A stretch of DNA of 64,000 nucleotides from Hysterangium stoloniferum (GCA_015178975.1 WHVD01000036.1:248001-312000), one strand, 5' to 3'. Shown: positions 42,255 to 53,944, counted from the stretch's first letter. Translations and numbers: made by a program. The notes: a model not told the origin generated them from the letters alone.

Positions 42255-43135
42255 ACTCTAAATATGAATGATCTCAAGATTAAATGGTTGGACCTTTCTG
42301 AATATGAATAATGGACATTATGAGCCCATCTGAAATCTCGGAATCTATACTACAATATTAGGAATCACTCTTCCTTAGTGACTCAAGGGCAATGTGAAGG
42401 TCTGGTGGAGTACATTGGACCATGAGCATTGCACTGAGTTCAGGTGGATCTCATACATAGGTCCTTTCTATAGATCATTGTCAAGGGTCTACTAGGAACT
42501 CATTGGCATGAATCTCTTCTGAGTTAGTAGCTTGCTCTTTGGGGCTTTCTTCATTTGAACGTTGTCCGGTGAAGGAGTAGTTCATTTTAAAGAGCATGTG
42601 GAGTTAGGCAGCAGAAGCGGACTGTTCGTTGATCCGTGCATTAGGAGCAGGTCTACTGTACCCTACAAACAAAAATTTCACATGCTTCATCCTAGACCAA
42701 ATCTAACCTAGCGAAGGGCCTTTTAAACTCGTTTCGACGACGGTACAAGAAACTTTAAATTGCCATGTCCCCATGCACATGCCCCATGCGGTGTAGTCAT
42801 AGGTCCTGACTAAATTTCATACCCCTTATCATTTCACAGTAGAATTCTTTCTTTCCTCTTTTCGTAAATCATGGTTCATATCTATGACAAAGGGTTCAGG
42901 TTAGGAATAACTTCTTTCTATTATCAATGCCATTCCTTATCAGTTGGCTGATCCAAATATTCTATTTAGATTCGAGTTTGGCGCTCTAATATCCGAAGCA
43001 AGGAGTATAAAAAATCAAATGAACATCCGAGCGGTGCGGATCTCCTTGTTAGCACAGTCACTTTAAACACAAAGACAATCCTTTCTTTTGGTCCATCTTA
43101 TGATTGTGGGTTAGCGCTAGTTATCTGGATTTAAG
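42255..43135. other. Transition from repeat to CpG-retaining host-like DNA
   Basis: No gene called. CpG frequency rises at about 42540 and stays high to 45900, matching the kinase locus. A GTCCGGTGAAGGAGTAG block at 42565 may be exon remains, but no frame is convincing. Confidence 0.4.
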
Positions 43136-43141
43136 AAAGCA

Positions 43142-43425
43142 TCAATAGCGCACACAACCCAGCTTCATTTTTGTGCACCTCACTTCAAACTTAATGGGAA
43201 AATACTCTTTGAACATTAGTGGAACCACATACGTTGGTATTCTGCCATCCAACAGAAATACTACTGTTGTACGTCCATTTCTTGAATAACCGAGACCTAA
43301 TGTCCGTAATGGCTTCCGATACATTTACTGAGCACCGGCAGGTTAATGCAGTCTTGATGTACACGCTGACCTTCGCCAATTCGGCATCCATACCTTGCGC
43401 AGTATTTCTGCTCACAAAAGTGTAG
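43142..43425 (-). CDS. Unidentified host-like exon(s)
   Basis: Two overlapping minus-strand frames: one starts MSRNTAQGMDAELAKVSVY, the other reads YSRNGRTTVVFLLDGRIPT and VVPLMFKEYFPIKFEV before a stop at 43142. The second looks protein-like (alternating hydrophobic strands). An intron joining the two frames is possible but not fixed. CpG content is host-like and no transposon similarity is seen. Function unknown. Confidence 0.35.
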
Positions 43426-43429
43426 GGAA

Positions 43430-44060
43430 AATCTCAAGTTCTTCGTGTATGCCGTATTTCCAACTTAGTGGTTCTACAGGGCGGATGACACTCCTCTTAC
43501 ACTCTCCCCCCCCCCCCCCCCCCTAGCGCCTGTGAGGTACAAGTACTGGTGTGTATGATACATGAAGTACTATGCAAATATGTGTTTGAGTTTTTCTGTC
43601 GTGGTCATGTCTAATATTATTACGACTGGGGCATGGGATAAAGATGGTATAGCGGGCAACAAGTACTACATAAGTTTGAGGCAATTTAAATAATCCCTCT
43701 GGGACCGCTTAGGTCATTATATGGAATCCCGTTGTCAATGGGATCACTGGCGGTCACACGAGTTGACAGGACCACGGTGTATAGTCTGGAACAGGACTGG
43801 ATACAGGAAGTATAGCTATGGTGTCTGGAGAGAAGGGAAACATCCTGGGCTATATAAGTCATGGTAATGTGGCAATAGAACAAAAGAGGGGAACAAAGGA
43901 AACAAAGAACAAAGGGAACACATAACAAAGAGTGAAAGCATAACAAAGAGCGAACACATAACGGGAACAATGAGTGAAAGCGTAAGACTGGGGCGCCAGG
44001 CTTACATTATATGATATACTAGGTCACCCCTCCCTCCGGCCCTCGACTATCCCTTTCTAT
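43430..44060. other. Intergenic host-like segment with C18 run and purine repeats
   Basis: A run of 18 C residues lies at 43506-43523. At about 43865-43980 there are three to four imperfect units of about 22 bp around AACAAAGAGYGAAAGCATAAC. No coding sequence called. Confidence 0.5.
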
Positions 44061-44189
44061 CTGGTGCACTCACAGATCAGGGGAAGTAGAAACAAACAAC
44101 CTCGGCGAATTCTTCATACGGCATCTGTTTGAATCCATCCTGCACACTAGTAATTTTGCTATTCCAGCCAATTGAAATTGATGGTAGCA

Positions 44190-44402
44190 CTTTGTTTACA
44201 GCTGCGCGCAACGCTGAACTGCGACCTGTGAACGCGTGGCAAGCGATATGATTGACCGGGCGGAATGACATACAAGAATAACCACCTGTAAGGTGATATT
44301 TTCAATAGAGAATAGCTCAAGTTCGGAATTTGCATTGCAACGATGGAATTGACGCGTAATCAAAACGGCAATTAAAAATATTGCGACAAAAACATGCATC
44401 AC
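44190..44402 (-). CDS. Possible small secreted protein
   Basis: Minus-strand ATG at 44402 starts MMHVFVAIFLIAVLITRQFH, a hydrophobic stretch that fits a signal peptide or anchor, then polar residues to SIENITLQ. GTGGTT after that codon could be an intron donor, with CAG at about 44223 as acceptor. Either way the frame closes by 44196. It lies about 60 bp downstream of the kinase on the same strand. Short and without homology that I recognise, so the call is weak. Confidence 0.3.
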
Positions 44403-44462
44403 AATAATCAGCTGAAAGTAGTTAAGGGCGATGGTGTGGCGACAGGTGGCTGCACGGATAAA

Positions 44463-45816
44463 TTATGAAGTGGGTAAACTGAGAAGTGGCAATTCGGGGG
44501 ACACTGGCTCCTCAAGGGACGACGAATGAAGGACACCAAGGGGTGTCCTATCACGCGCCATTCGAAGACGATCTAATGCGATTGCTGCCGTAGGTCTGCT
44601 GAGCGGGTTGTCATTCGCCATTTCGAGATAAATTTGCTTTATTTCAGACGGAAGGGCAGAAATCTGCTATTTTTGGGTAGTGTTAAAGATATAACTAATA
44701 AGAAGTTTCAGCGAGACCACAAACGTTGAAAGTCTCGCAGAACAGCATTCCCATTTGCCAAACATCACACTTGAAGGGACAGTAGGGTGTCCCGGAGAGC
44801 ATCTCGGGAGCGGGGATACGCCCGTAGTGTTCAATTGGCCTCGGATGGATGGGAATGCCAGAGACAAGATGGGCAGATGGTGGGGAATGTTCGGTGAAAC
44901 ATGCGGCGAACTCGAAGTCATTCAAGTAGTATCGAACAGGGAAGTGACATCGAAATGGGCCTGTCGTACCCTCTCGCACACGTGGACCATTCACAAAATT
45001 TATCAAAACATTATCGTCACCGATATCCTGCATTGAAAATTAGTGAGTGTCGGAGATGGACAGGTGGAAATTACACGATGCGCCACCAAACGACTATGCA
45101 CAAACGCAAGACCCTTTCATAAAGATTCATTTTAGTTTTAAAACGAGAGAAAACCCAAGCGTACCTCCAACAATTGGGTAGCAGCGTCAATTGTCTCGTG
45201 AAGCTGGTTGTACCACCCAAGCGTGAATCCGGGGGCCATCAAAGGAAAGATTACGAAAGTCATATCTTCTAGAGTAATTATCCTTAAAACGGGGACAGTG
45301 TGGTTGTCACCGCGAGATCCTACACTTCCGATTGCGAGGCGACGTAAGGCTTCTAGATGATTTAAGCCATCATTGCCTTTGGCAACCAACTTAATAAGGA
45401 CATCACGGTCATCCAGAGTCCTAGCAGGACACATGGAATTTTTCTGACATTAGAAGAACGTTTTTAGTACCCGGTTGTATTCGTTTGAGGACACGCACAA
45501 TGAGCGCGAAAAAGGGTTTGTGATCAATCTCGTCACTAACACCAATACGGTATGCGAAAGGATCTGGGCACCGTTCGTTGTCATTTGGTGGCCTGAGGAT
45601 ATAATCCCTGGACGTGACCCAAAGGATAAGACCTTGCTCCAGAAAAAACGATTCAAGTTGCTGCCATATGGCATCCCGAGGATATATCCCCTTCTCAAAA
45701 TTAATTATACAATCGCGCCATTCCACAAGTGCTTTGGGGAAAGAAAAGGGTGTAGTAGGCATCAGAGATGACAGCCTGCGCAAAATAGGTGTGAGTGAAG
45801 TCGTAAATGTGCACAC
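44463..45816 (-). CDS. Serine/threonine-type protein kinase, five exons, intact
   Basis: Exons (minus): 45816-45499, 45443-45165, 45113-45075, 45027-44725, 44666-44463; introns of 55, 51, 47 and 58 bp, all GT-AG and in phase 0, giving about 380 residues. Kinase signs: DDRDVLIKLV with the ATP-binding Lys, FVHSRLVAHRD ending in the catalytic HRD Asp, GDDNVLINF (Asn of the catalytic loop), NDFEFA in place of DFG, APEMLSGTPY and DVWQMG. The C-terminal exon reads NPLSRPTAAIALDRLR, a normal lobe end. DFE for DFG is usual in this fungal kinase group, so activity is not excluded. The start is the first Met of exon 1; M at 45762 is an alternative. The MULE L terminus lies about 60 bp upstream, so the native promoter is probably displaced. 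Confidence 0.85.
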
Positions 45817-46208
45817 ACTTCACCATGGCGCAGTCACATGGAACGGCTGATGCTGCCGACAGCCGATGACAGGGGCTATTGGAAAGTGCCGCGCAGGGTG
45901 TCGCGCTGCCGCGCAAGTGCCGCGACATGTTTCTTTTTTCAAAATCAGTAGATACTTCGTCAATTTTGTATTGAAAATTACCAAAATAAAATCATATTTG
46001 ACATTATATCATCAAAACATGAGCACTGTTACATCTAGTGTACATTTTCCTGCTGAAATATACCTTGTGCACCACTTTAATTGGCACATACTTAGTTTTA
46101 GCCCTTCCTTGAGTGGTATTAATTCTCAAATAAACTTATTAAAGTCTTAAATAATAAAATATAACTTCTAAATGACATGGGTTCTAGGTTTACACGAAAA
46201 ACTTGTAT

Positions 46209-46253
46209 GTCGCCGCAGTTGTCCTTCCTAATTAGGAAGGTAACTGCCGCGAC
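46209..46253. repeat. Conserved hairpin in MULE 3' arm (copy L)
   Basis: GTCGCCGCAGTT...CCTTCCTAATTAGGAAGG...AACTGCCGCGAC, a 45-bp near-perfect palindrome about 335 bp inside the terminus. The same hairpin occurs in copy R (54900-54944) and, with CpGs mutated, in copy N (20261-20298). Confidence 0.85.
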
Positions 46254-46373
46254 ACTGAAACAACTGTACTTGTGGATGAGAGGCTCTAAAAAACGTCAAA
46301 TACTATGTGTGAAATGCTTGATATCATGTTATATGCTCTTAAAAGTGAATATTATCTACAAAAAACTTTGTTA

Positions 46374-46400
46374 TTAGGGGTTAGGGTTAGGATTAGGATT
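46374..46400. repeat. Internal telomeric repeat (TTAGGG), copy L
   Basis: TTAGGGGTTAGGGTTAGGAT runs on for about 27 bp, a degenerate TTAGGG tract inside the MULE 3' arm, mirrored at 54783-54808 in copy R. Confidence 0.85.
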
Positions 46401-47450
46401 TACCATACCTCTATATCTTTTCATAATTCACCCTGGGTCATTTTCTGAGTATTCTTTTAGGCTCTGAAACATAGCATTCACTCTGCTTTGTACCTCTGAG
46501 CTAATCAGAATTTTGGTCTATTTAGAGGCAAACGTGAGATTCTTGGGTGTCTGGTTCACTGCATTCACTAAACCCATATTACATACATGAAAGTATAAGT
46601 ATCAGATTTTGAAATTGATAGTGAAATACCTAATATTCAGTCTCATCTGGTTCAGGAATATCACATTCATTCCAAGAGTAAGGAATGAAAGAATATGGAC
46701 TCCACTATTTCCAATCTCATGTCACTGTAGATGCACTGGTGATAACAATGAGGAGGCAGCTTAGGGGTTTACCAATGACTATATTCACTATGATCAATAT
46801 CATAATTGGTCTATATTGGTTGTCAACATGAAGGAAGGGTTAGTAACCTTGGAAATAAGCCATTCATTTATGATGAATGTGATATAATTCAGATTCAACT
46901 GTCATTGTGACCTCAATCAGAACTGTATGTGAACTTGGTTTGATATTTGGATAACCTCTTACATATTAAAATAACTCCTCTGTCTATATACACATACATG
47001 TAGAAATAGTATTTGCAATCCAATCTGAATATGGTGTTACATCACATTGCATTTAAACTTACTTCTCTACAGAAAAACTACCATTCCCTTTCTATTTTGG
47101 CACATTGAATAACAACTTTACTTATGGATGACAGAGGCTCCAAAAAATGTCAAATACTATGTGTGAAATCCTCTTAAAATGCAAATTATATATCCAGAAA
47201 CTCTGTTTATTTCCATTAAAATATTATATATATTCAAGTCTCTTTATAATTCAATCTGGGTTGTTTTCTGAGTATTCTTTCAGATTGCTTCTCAAACAAA
47301 GCTTCCTCACACACTTCCTCTGCTTTGCGCTTCAGAGCTGGTCGGGATTTTGGTCTATTTAGAGGGAAAATATGGGATTCTTGAGTGTCTGGTTCACTGC
47401 CTTCACTAAATTCTGGCCCATGCTATACATATCAAAGTATGAGTAGTAAT

Positions 47451-48720
47451 CTATATCAGATTTTGAAATTCATAGTAAAATACCTGATATTCAGTCTCCT
47501 CTGGTTCAGGAATATCACATTCATTCCAAGAGTAGGGAACAAAAGGATATGGACTCCATCTATTCTGATGATTACCTGCATCCAATCCCCATTGTTGAAA
47601 GCTGGCAGGCCCTGCTGCTTTTGAAGTCTCAAACATTTCATGTTCAAGTAATCCAATGGCCTCTTTGTCAACATCTATAGCAGGGAAAGGTGGTCCCTGG
47701 CTATGCTGTATATGCCATGAGTGCTTCAGTAGGTCTTGAAATAGTTGTGTATGTTTAGGAAGATCCTCAAAAGGTGGGCCATCAGGGGATAATTGGGTGT
47801 GGGACTGTTTGAGGATAAGAAGAGTCATTGCATGGGCTGCAGGTACTCTTTGGATCCATTTATCCTTGTTCTTTGTACCAGAGTCTAGGTTCATATGCAA
47901 CCAATTATGTGTCATGGCAATTTGTATGGAGGAGAGATTTCCAGAAAACAATATAAGATGGTTTTTAAGGTAAGTGGATTCAGCCTTCAACTCTGAAATA
48001 GCCTTCCCAGTGTATAGGTAATCCAAGGCAGGACATTATTCCCTTCTAACTTGTTTTGGTGTCTTCACCAGCTTGTTAAGTAATGGAAGCTGAGGTTTCA
48101 AAACAGCATCAAATATTGGAGATGAGGGATAATGAAGGTAATCCAAGATCTTGTCATCCTCCTGTGATAATGAACACACCAAATCCCATTTTCCCAACTA
48201 TAAAGTCAAACTTCAGTTATGTTAATAACTACAAATACCTTCAAATAGCTTACTCTAATTTTCCATCTGTACTTCTGGTCCCTCCACAAGGAGTCAATAA
48301 CATCATGTTCTGGAATCCATGACTCTGTTGAATAGATTATGATAGTGATTGTGTCACCACCATTTTACATGCCATCTTTTGGGATCAGAATCATGATCAA
48401 GTCAAATTAGCCGCACAGGATAGTAATACTTCCCATTTTGGGCAAGGGCACCCAAACCAGGTCTACATGTGATTAACATGCACTAAGACAATTGAAGGTG
48501 AATTTGGATTTGGAAACTTACAAGAGGTGCTTGTGCAAAGGTTGAGTAGCATGGTTATTTAGCTGTTGAGCTGTTGAGCTATTTAAAACACAACTGTAAG
48601 AGGTTATCCAAATATCAAACAAGTTCACATACCATTCTGATCGAGGTTGCAATGCCAGTTGAATCTGAACCATATCACATTCATCACAAATGAATGGCTT
48701 ATTTCCAAGGTTACTGTGAG
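47451..48720 (-). pseudogene. MULE C-terminal region (copy L)
   Basis: A 191-codon intact stretch (48026-47451) carries DYLYTGKAISELKAES, LILFSGNLSSIQIAM, AHAMTLLILKQSH, FPAIDVDKEAIGLLEHEMFE and NRWSPYPFVPYSWNECD. Upstream to 48720 frameshifted sequence encodes the RYYYPV/RWHVK basic region and the second half of the PHD finger. The conservation of this region in four copies in the window argues that it was under selection. I know of no named domain for it. It probably forms the C-terminus of the transposase or a second element protein. Confidence 0.65.
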
Positions 48721-49034
48721 GGATCGAGTAACCTTGGACTAAGGTATAGGACAGAAAGCCAAATCAATATCAAGTTAGCGAATATACATGAGCTAGCTAC
48801 TCCTATATACACCTCTAAGGCATCTAGGGAACACGGAAATAGCCACAAACTATTGTAGTGCCAGAGTCCATATTACGGCCATCAATCATCTGGTAATTGG
48901 AGGATATCTTTCATTATCAAACTCTAAATAACTAACCAGGAGACGGAGATCATATCTAGGGGATGCGTGCTAACTAGGTGCTCATACTAGCATAGGAAAG
49001 CAGGGGTTGGAAACATAACCAGCGTACCCTTACA
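48715..49034. mobile_element. Solo LTR (320 bp) in the PHD finger, GTTAC duplication
   Basis: Bounded by TGTGAGGGATCG and CCCTTACA, with GTTAC at 48710-48714 and 49035-49039. Removing it and one GTTAC joins the two PHD halves in frame (RASN then LGNKPF). On the minus strand its edges also read GTAAGG...CACAG, like an intron. CpGs are retained, so it is younger than the host MULE. Confidence 0.85.
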
Positions 49035-49039
49035 GTTAC

Positions 49040-49300
49040 TAGCTCTTCCTTCATGTTGGCAAGCAATATGAGACCAATTATGACATTCATCACAGTGAAT
49101 GTAGTCATTGGCAAACCCTTGAGCTGCTTTTTCATTTCCATCACCAGTATGTCCACAGCAACATGAGATTGGAAATAATGAAGCATTAGAACCTATCCCA
49201 GGAATCTCAGGTATGGGAGATAAGACAGGCATAGACATAGATTTTGGGAGTCCTTTGGGCTTTGCTTTATGAATTACCACCTGGCCTTTACTATCAGACT
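49040..49300 (-). pseudogene. PHD zinc finger of MULE copy L, first half
   Basis: The minus strand reads ISCCCGHTGDGNEKAAQGF, then DYIHCDECHNWSHIACQHEG, giving Cys-x-Cys, Cys-x2-Cys and His-x2-Cys of a PHD finger. After the solo LTR, FICDECDMVQ (about 48690) supplies the last Cys-x2-Cys. PHD fingers read histone H3 tails, so the element protein could tether to chromatin. The region before it (PKGLPKSMSMPVLSPIP) is a basic, proline-rich linker. Confidence 0.75.
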
Positions 49301-49413
49301 CTACTCTTTGAAGGTATCTTTGAGAATACTTCTGTTGGGGATAGGATACCTCATCATCCTCATCAGATTGGATTGATATATGAGATTGATTGCCATTTTG
49401 TCTTTTGAGTGTA

Positions 49414-50025
49414 CTAGATGCATTTGGAGTTTTGAATTTGCTTTGGAGTCACATGAGGAATGTCTTGTGGTGATATACAAATATAATCTTGAATATCAAG
49501 CCTACTGGGGTTTGTAAGCCAAAAGTGTTTCTCTGATGGAAATAGAGAAAAGATAGTAGCATTTAGAGTGGCTTGAGGCAGTGTTGCTGAAGAATTGTAG
49601 TTTAAAAGAATATGGTGATTAGCCAAGACTTTTTTTTGTATTTTCTGAAACTCTTCCTGAGCTTTAATTCCACCTTGCAACACATATATAACAGCACTGG
49701 TATATGAAGATATGCCTGAAACTGTCTGAATCTTCTCTTCAAGGTATTGTGATATGGTACCTTTTTGTATTTGTACTGAGAATCCTGAATGTTGTAAATC
49801 ATCATTCTCATAGATAGCATTGCCATTATGGTCATAACCAGGTAACATCCTAGGTGGATAAGGTCCATGATGGTACAGTCCAACAACTACATACAGTATG
49901 TATATAATTTGTAAAATAAAGACATCACTAAGGGAAACTTGGCATACCTTTTCCAGGAATAGATATTTTTGGTTTATTGTCTTTGGTATTGACAATATCA
50001 GGCCTAGAATGAAATCCAAATTGTT
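49414..50025 (-). pseudogene. N-terminal part of MULE copy L protein
   Basis: Exon NTKDNKPKISIPGK (about 49990-49945) joins across a GT-AG intron to VVGLYHHGPYPP and LPGYDHNGNAIYENDDLQHS (49890-49800), followed by a frame with QYLEEKIQTV, AQEEFQKIQKKVLANHHIL and DYICISPQDIPHV. The first two exons are shared with copy R, and the rest is unique to L in this window. No domain recognised; helical, likely structural or DNA-contacting. Confidence 0.5.
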
Positions 50026-50064
50026 TTTGAAAATGATGGAACAGAAACTATATAAATAATACAT

Positions 50065-50612
50065 GAGAATCAGTTCAAAAAAATGTTATGATGATATACC
50101 ATTAGAGAAATATGTAAGAGGAATAACTGAATACTGTAAATTTCAGGAAGTCCAGTAAGCAGTGTATTGTATATATTTCCCTGACTGGTATAATATAATC
50201 TGTTGCTGTGGGAGTGACCAAAACAGATAAACACTAAACCTACACCTTTGAGTCTAGAGTGGAAGCCACTCACACTGTATAAGTGAAAGAGGTAACTTAT
50301 CACTGTCTTAATCTATCAGCCAGGTACTCCTAACCTAATCAAAGAGCAAGCTATAAAAAATAAGAAAAAGAGACAACTATCTAAGAGGAAGGATAGTAAA
50401 CCTTTCCAAAGTAAGAGATTCCCAAACTCTTACAGAAGTGTAGAATAACTGTAAAGAAACAATGCTCAATAACAGTGGATAGTAGAAAAGCTGATCAGAG
50501 TGTCACTGAATGATATAGTGTGCTTTGCGTCAGGACTTGCAAATATTGACTGTCAAGGCTCAGAAGTTTTTCAAACTCCGACATTGAATCTCACTGTGTA
50601 GGTGCCGCGCAC
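50065..50612 (-). other. MULE L 5' non-coding arm
   Basis: Matches 51970-52500 of copy R inverted, including the ATTGAATCTCACTGTG block. It ends at about 50612, where copia RNase H sequence begins. Confidence 0.7.
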
Positions 50613-51232
50613 TGCTGTTGTCACAATACTTAGACAGCTACTCTACCACACATTGGGCTGCTGCTATTCATGTCATGCAATATTTAAAAGGGACAAGAAA
50701 CCTCTGACTATGCTGGGGCAGGTCAAACAACATCAACCTCATTGGCTACACAGACTCAAACTGGGCCAACTGCCTTGACACCCATTGCAGTATTAGTGGC
50801 TATACCTTTACTCTAGGATCTGGGATCATTTCGTGAACTATGAAGAAACAAAAGACTGTCACCACCCCCTTACTTATGTGAAGCAGAATACGTTGCCACT
50901 TTCGAAACCATCAAAGAAGGTACTTGACTTTGGACCTTATTTTAGGCATTTCCTTACCATGTCCTGGTCCCACCACTGTCTTTTGTGATAACAACACTGC
51001 TATCAATCTATCTGAAGACCCCCTCTTACACTCCCAGGTCAAGCACATTGATATTAAATATCATTTTTTACATGAGTGTATCCTCACTCAAGACTTCTCT
51101 CTACACTATGTCAATACCTCGAATAACCTTGCCAATATCTCCACCAAAGCTCTCAAACCATTGAAATTTATTAAACTTCGCAGTTTCTTAGGCCTTCAAT
51201 AACAGGACTACCATGTGAGGAGGAGTTTCAAT
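50612..51232 (+). pseudogene. Ty1/copia RNase H C-terminal relic
   Basis: Reads LSQYLDSYSTTHW, VMQYLKGTRNL, GYTDSNWANC, SISGYTFTLGSG, CEAEYVATFETIKEGT, TTVFCDNNTAINLSEDP, VKHIDIKYHFLHECI and ISTKALKPLKFIKLRSFLGLQ, the canonical end of copia polyproteins. A few stops and one frameshift near 50870 break it. A polypurine tract (GAGGAGGAG, 51215-51223) and an LTR follow. Everything 5' of RNase H is cut at the MULE L junction. Confidence 0.85.
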
Positions 51233-51244
51233 GATGAGTAGGAG

Positions 51245-51511
51245 TGTTGAACAACACCATTGAAATGCCTAATTTTGGGCATGGCCACCCCATATCAACA
51301 ACTTTCAGGCATGGCCATCCAACACCAATAATGTGGTGCCTAGCAACATATGTGGTTAAACATATATAAACTGAAGGATTATGATAGTATCGCCTCAGTC
51401 CATTATATCATATACAAGACTGAGGTGAGTTCAAAAAACAGTTATGTATTCATGCATGATGTGACTAATAGTCATCCATTAGTTAATTGTCTTTAGGTCT
51501 TACTTCTAACA
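51245..51511 (+). mobile_element. Copia LTR (267 bp)
   Basis: Begins TGTTGAACAACACCATTG right after GATGAGTAGGAG and ends CTTACTTCTAACA. A TATATAAAC box lies near 51362. The bases after it (TGGTATAAAGCAGGACC) resemble a copia primer-binding site (TGGTATCAGAGC), which would normally follow a 5' LTR. Confidence 0.8.
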
Positions 51512-52554
51512 TGGTATAAAGCAGGACCAGCTGCCACTAAGCTTTCTTGAAGCCATCTCAAGAGAGCTGAGCTGACTCTATTGCCAGCGGCATATCTGGT
51601 ACATAGTAGTTTATGTAACACCTTCGAGCACTCAGGGTCATGGGAAAGTGCCATGCAGGCTGTCATGCTGCTGTGACACCTCAAAATGCCCTCAAATACA
51701 CATTTAACTAGCATAAAATAAATATAGTTTTGTATATATTCTTCATAATATATCATATGTCTACTGGGGCTCTGCTAATTTACTTTAAGACTGGGTTTTA
51801 ATGTTTAAAATTGTGAATTAGCCTCTTTCTTAAGAGTATACATATATCATTTAAAATGGTATTTTCAGTATTAACATTCAAAATATAGCTATGTTTTAGT
51901 TTGAAGCCAAATGTATATTCACAGCAATTGTCCACTTTTCATGGCACCCCTCACAGCAGTGCACAGCACCTACACAGTGAGATTCAATGTCGGAGTTCGA
52001 AAAACTTCCAAGCCTCGACAGTCAATATTTGCAAGTCCTGACCCAAAGCACACTATATCATTGGGTGACACTCTGATCAGTTTTTCTACTATCGAGCATT
52101 GTTTCTTTCCAGTAATTCTACACTTCTGTAAGAGTTTGGGAATCTCTTACTTTGGAAAGGTACTATCCTTCCTCTTAGATAGTTGTCTCTTTTTCTTATT
52201 TTTATAGCTTGCTCTTTGATTAGGTTAGGAGTACCTGGCTGATAGATTAAGACAGTGAGAAGTTACCTCTTTCACTTATACAGTGTGAGTGGCTTCCACT
52301 CTAGACTCTAAGGTGTAGGTTTAGTGTTTATCTGTTTTGGTCACTCCCACAGCAACAGATTATATTATACCAGTCAGGGAAATATATATACAATACACTG
52401 CTTACTGGACTTCCTGAAATTTAAAGTATTCAGTTATTCCTCTTACATATTTCTCTAATGGTATATCATCATAACATTTTTTTGAACTGATTCTCATGTA
52501 TTATTTATATAGTTTACGTTCCATCATTTTCACAAACAATTTGGATTTCATTCT

Positions 52555-53322
52555 AGGCCTGATATTTTCAATACCAAAGACAATAAACCAAAAATATCTA
52601 TTCCTGGAAAAGGTATGCCAAGTTTCCCTTAGTGATGTGTTTATTTTACAAATTATATACATACTGTATGTAGTTGTTGGACTGTACCATCATGGACCTT
52701 ATCCACTACCTGGTTACAACCTGGATGGTATGTACAAGCTATACTCAATTATTTAATACATAATAATGAATTCATTATTGACAGGAAATCCTTTTGGTTA
52801 TTTTTTAAATCCAAATTATATCAACCCATCTATATTCAATTCCCAAGCCCAATCTCACACTGTTCCTAATGATATTGCTTCCAACCCACCAATGCCCAAC
52901 ATTACCATTACTACTCCCTCAATTCCTTTATCAAAATTACCACCAAAGCCCAACATTACCATTACTGCTCCCTCAGCTCCTTTCCCAAAATTAGAGAAAT
53001 TATCACCATCTCCTAACTTCATAGCTAGGAACCATCTCAAGGATCTACAATTATCTGTTGGACCAATGGAAAATAGAAAAGTTAAAGACTGGGATGGATG
53101 GCCCAATGGTGAATGGTCTATCAGTTTACACATTCTGAATATGAAGCCCTCAACAAATTATCTGTTCACTGGGCAGCCATAGTGCTAGGTGGGGATAAAC
53201 ACCATGATATAAATTCTTTAACTTTAGATGGTGGAAAGCATACAAAGCATAAATGTTTCGGTATCATACATTGCAAAAATCCTGACTGTGATATTGTCAT
53301 TTGGCCTCGAGATGCTGGTATT
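52555..53322 (+). pseudogene. N-terminal exons and WRKY-GCM1-type finger of MULE R
   Basis: Three exons with clear introns: DNKPKISIPGK ends at 52613 (donor GTATGC); VVGLYHHGPYPLPGYN is next (52676-52729, donor GTATGT); the third begins at 52784 with NPFGYFLNPNY, a Pro/Ile repeat (PNITIT, twice), DWDGWPNGEWSISLHILN, and after a stop GDKHHDINS-like sequence and CFGIIHCKNPDCDI. The first cysteines of the zinc finger are present; the finger is cut at residue DAGI by the LTR-B insertion. Acidic-aromatic plus finger architecture matches copy N. Confidence 0.65.
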
Positions 53323-53944
53323 TGTTAAGAACAGAAAACTGACTAATGTTGGTTGGCCAATGGGGACCGATCAGAAGGACTTGGCTTCAGCTTATGTGCT
53401 GTGCCCTCGCAAGTTACTGTCAGGTGTCCTTAAATTTCAGGTGGGTGAAGACTAGTTCTAACGAGTTCCTCATGGTGAGTTACTGATCAGAACTGAAGAA
53501 TAAGTCGTGTGTCGGGCTGAGGGGTCAGAGGCCGAAGAGAGGTGAACGCATGCAGAGGTGGGGAGTGGGATACTTAGTGTATGGCTTATAGAGATGTATG
53601 TGGGTGTTCTGAGTTGATATTCTGATTGCCTAGTAACTACAACTACAGTGGATTTATATATGAGTCATTGGCATCTAGAAAATACTAACTAAGGGAAGAG
53701 TGGAAACATTATTGACAAATAAGCTTGACTAGGAACCGGAAGGTTACGATAAGTTAGGAGGCCATGAATTAACCGAGAGTGGAATTATGAGAAAAGGAAA
53801 TAGTCCATGGGTTACAGGTATATACAGGCATATGTGAAACATAGAATAGAATGGATCATCATAATAAAAAGGGGATGTATCAGAGCATAACCAGATAGTT
53901 CGAGTATAACTTGACAGGGGCATAAATGGGGTTTGATCACTGCA
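53323..53944 (-). mobile_element. Solo LTR-B (622 bp) in MULE R
   Basis: Plus-strand edges TGTTAAGAACAG and GATCACTGCA. The minus-strand reading matches the LTR-B copy at 11640-12414 from AATCAAACC to CTTAACA. It cuts the zinc finger of MULE R; element arm sequence resumes at about 53947. A clean target duplication is not visible. CpGs are moderately kept. Confidence 0.8.

Larger units (their letters stand above)
45874..50612 (-). mobile_element. MULE copy L, minus orientation
   Basis: The left end GGCTATTGGAAAGTGCC (45874) matches the right end of copy R inverted, and the next 1.3 kb (to about 47180) matches 53990-55280 inverted. The gene runs leftwards: N-terminal exons near 49880-50020, an unassigned middle (49414-49880), PHD finger (48600-49280) and C-terminal region (47451-48026). 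The 5' end is lost where copia sequence begins at about 50612. CpGs are partly kept in the outer 60 bp. The zinc finger and transposase core are deleted. Confidence 0.85.

Noticed and set aside
43506..43523. C18 homopolymer as a functional element
   Set aside because: Probably a simple-sequence or assembly feature; nothing around it supports a function.
44755..45036. Plus-strand open frame opposite the kinase
   Set aside because: It is the antisense shadow of kinase exon 4.
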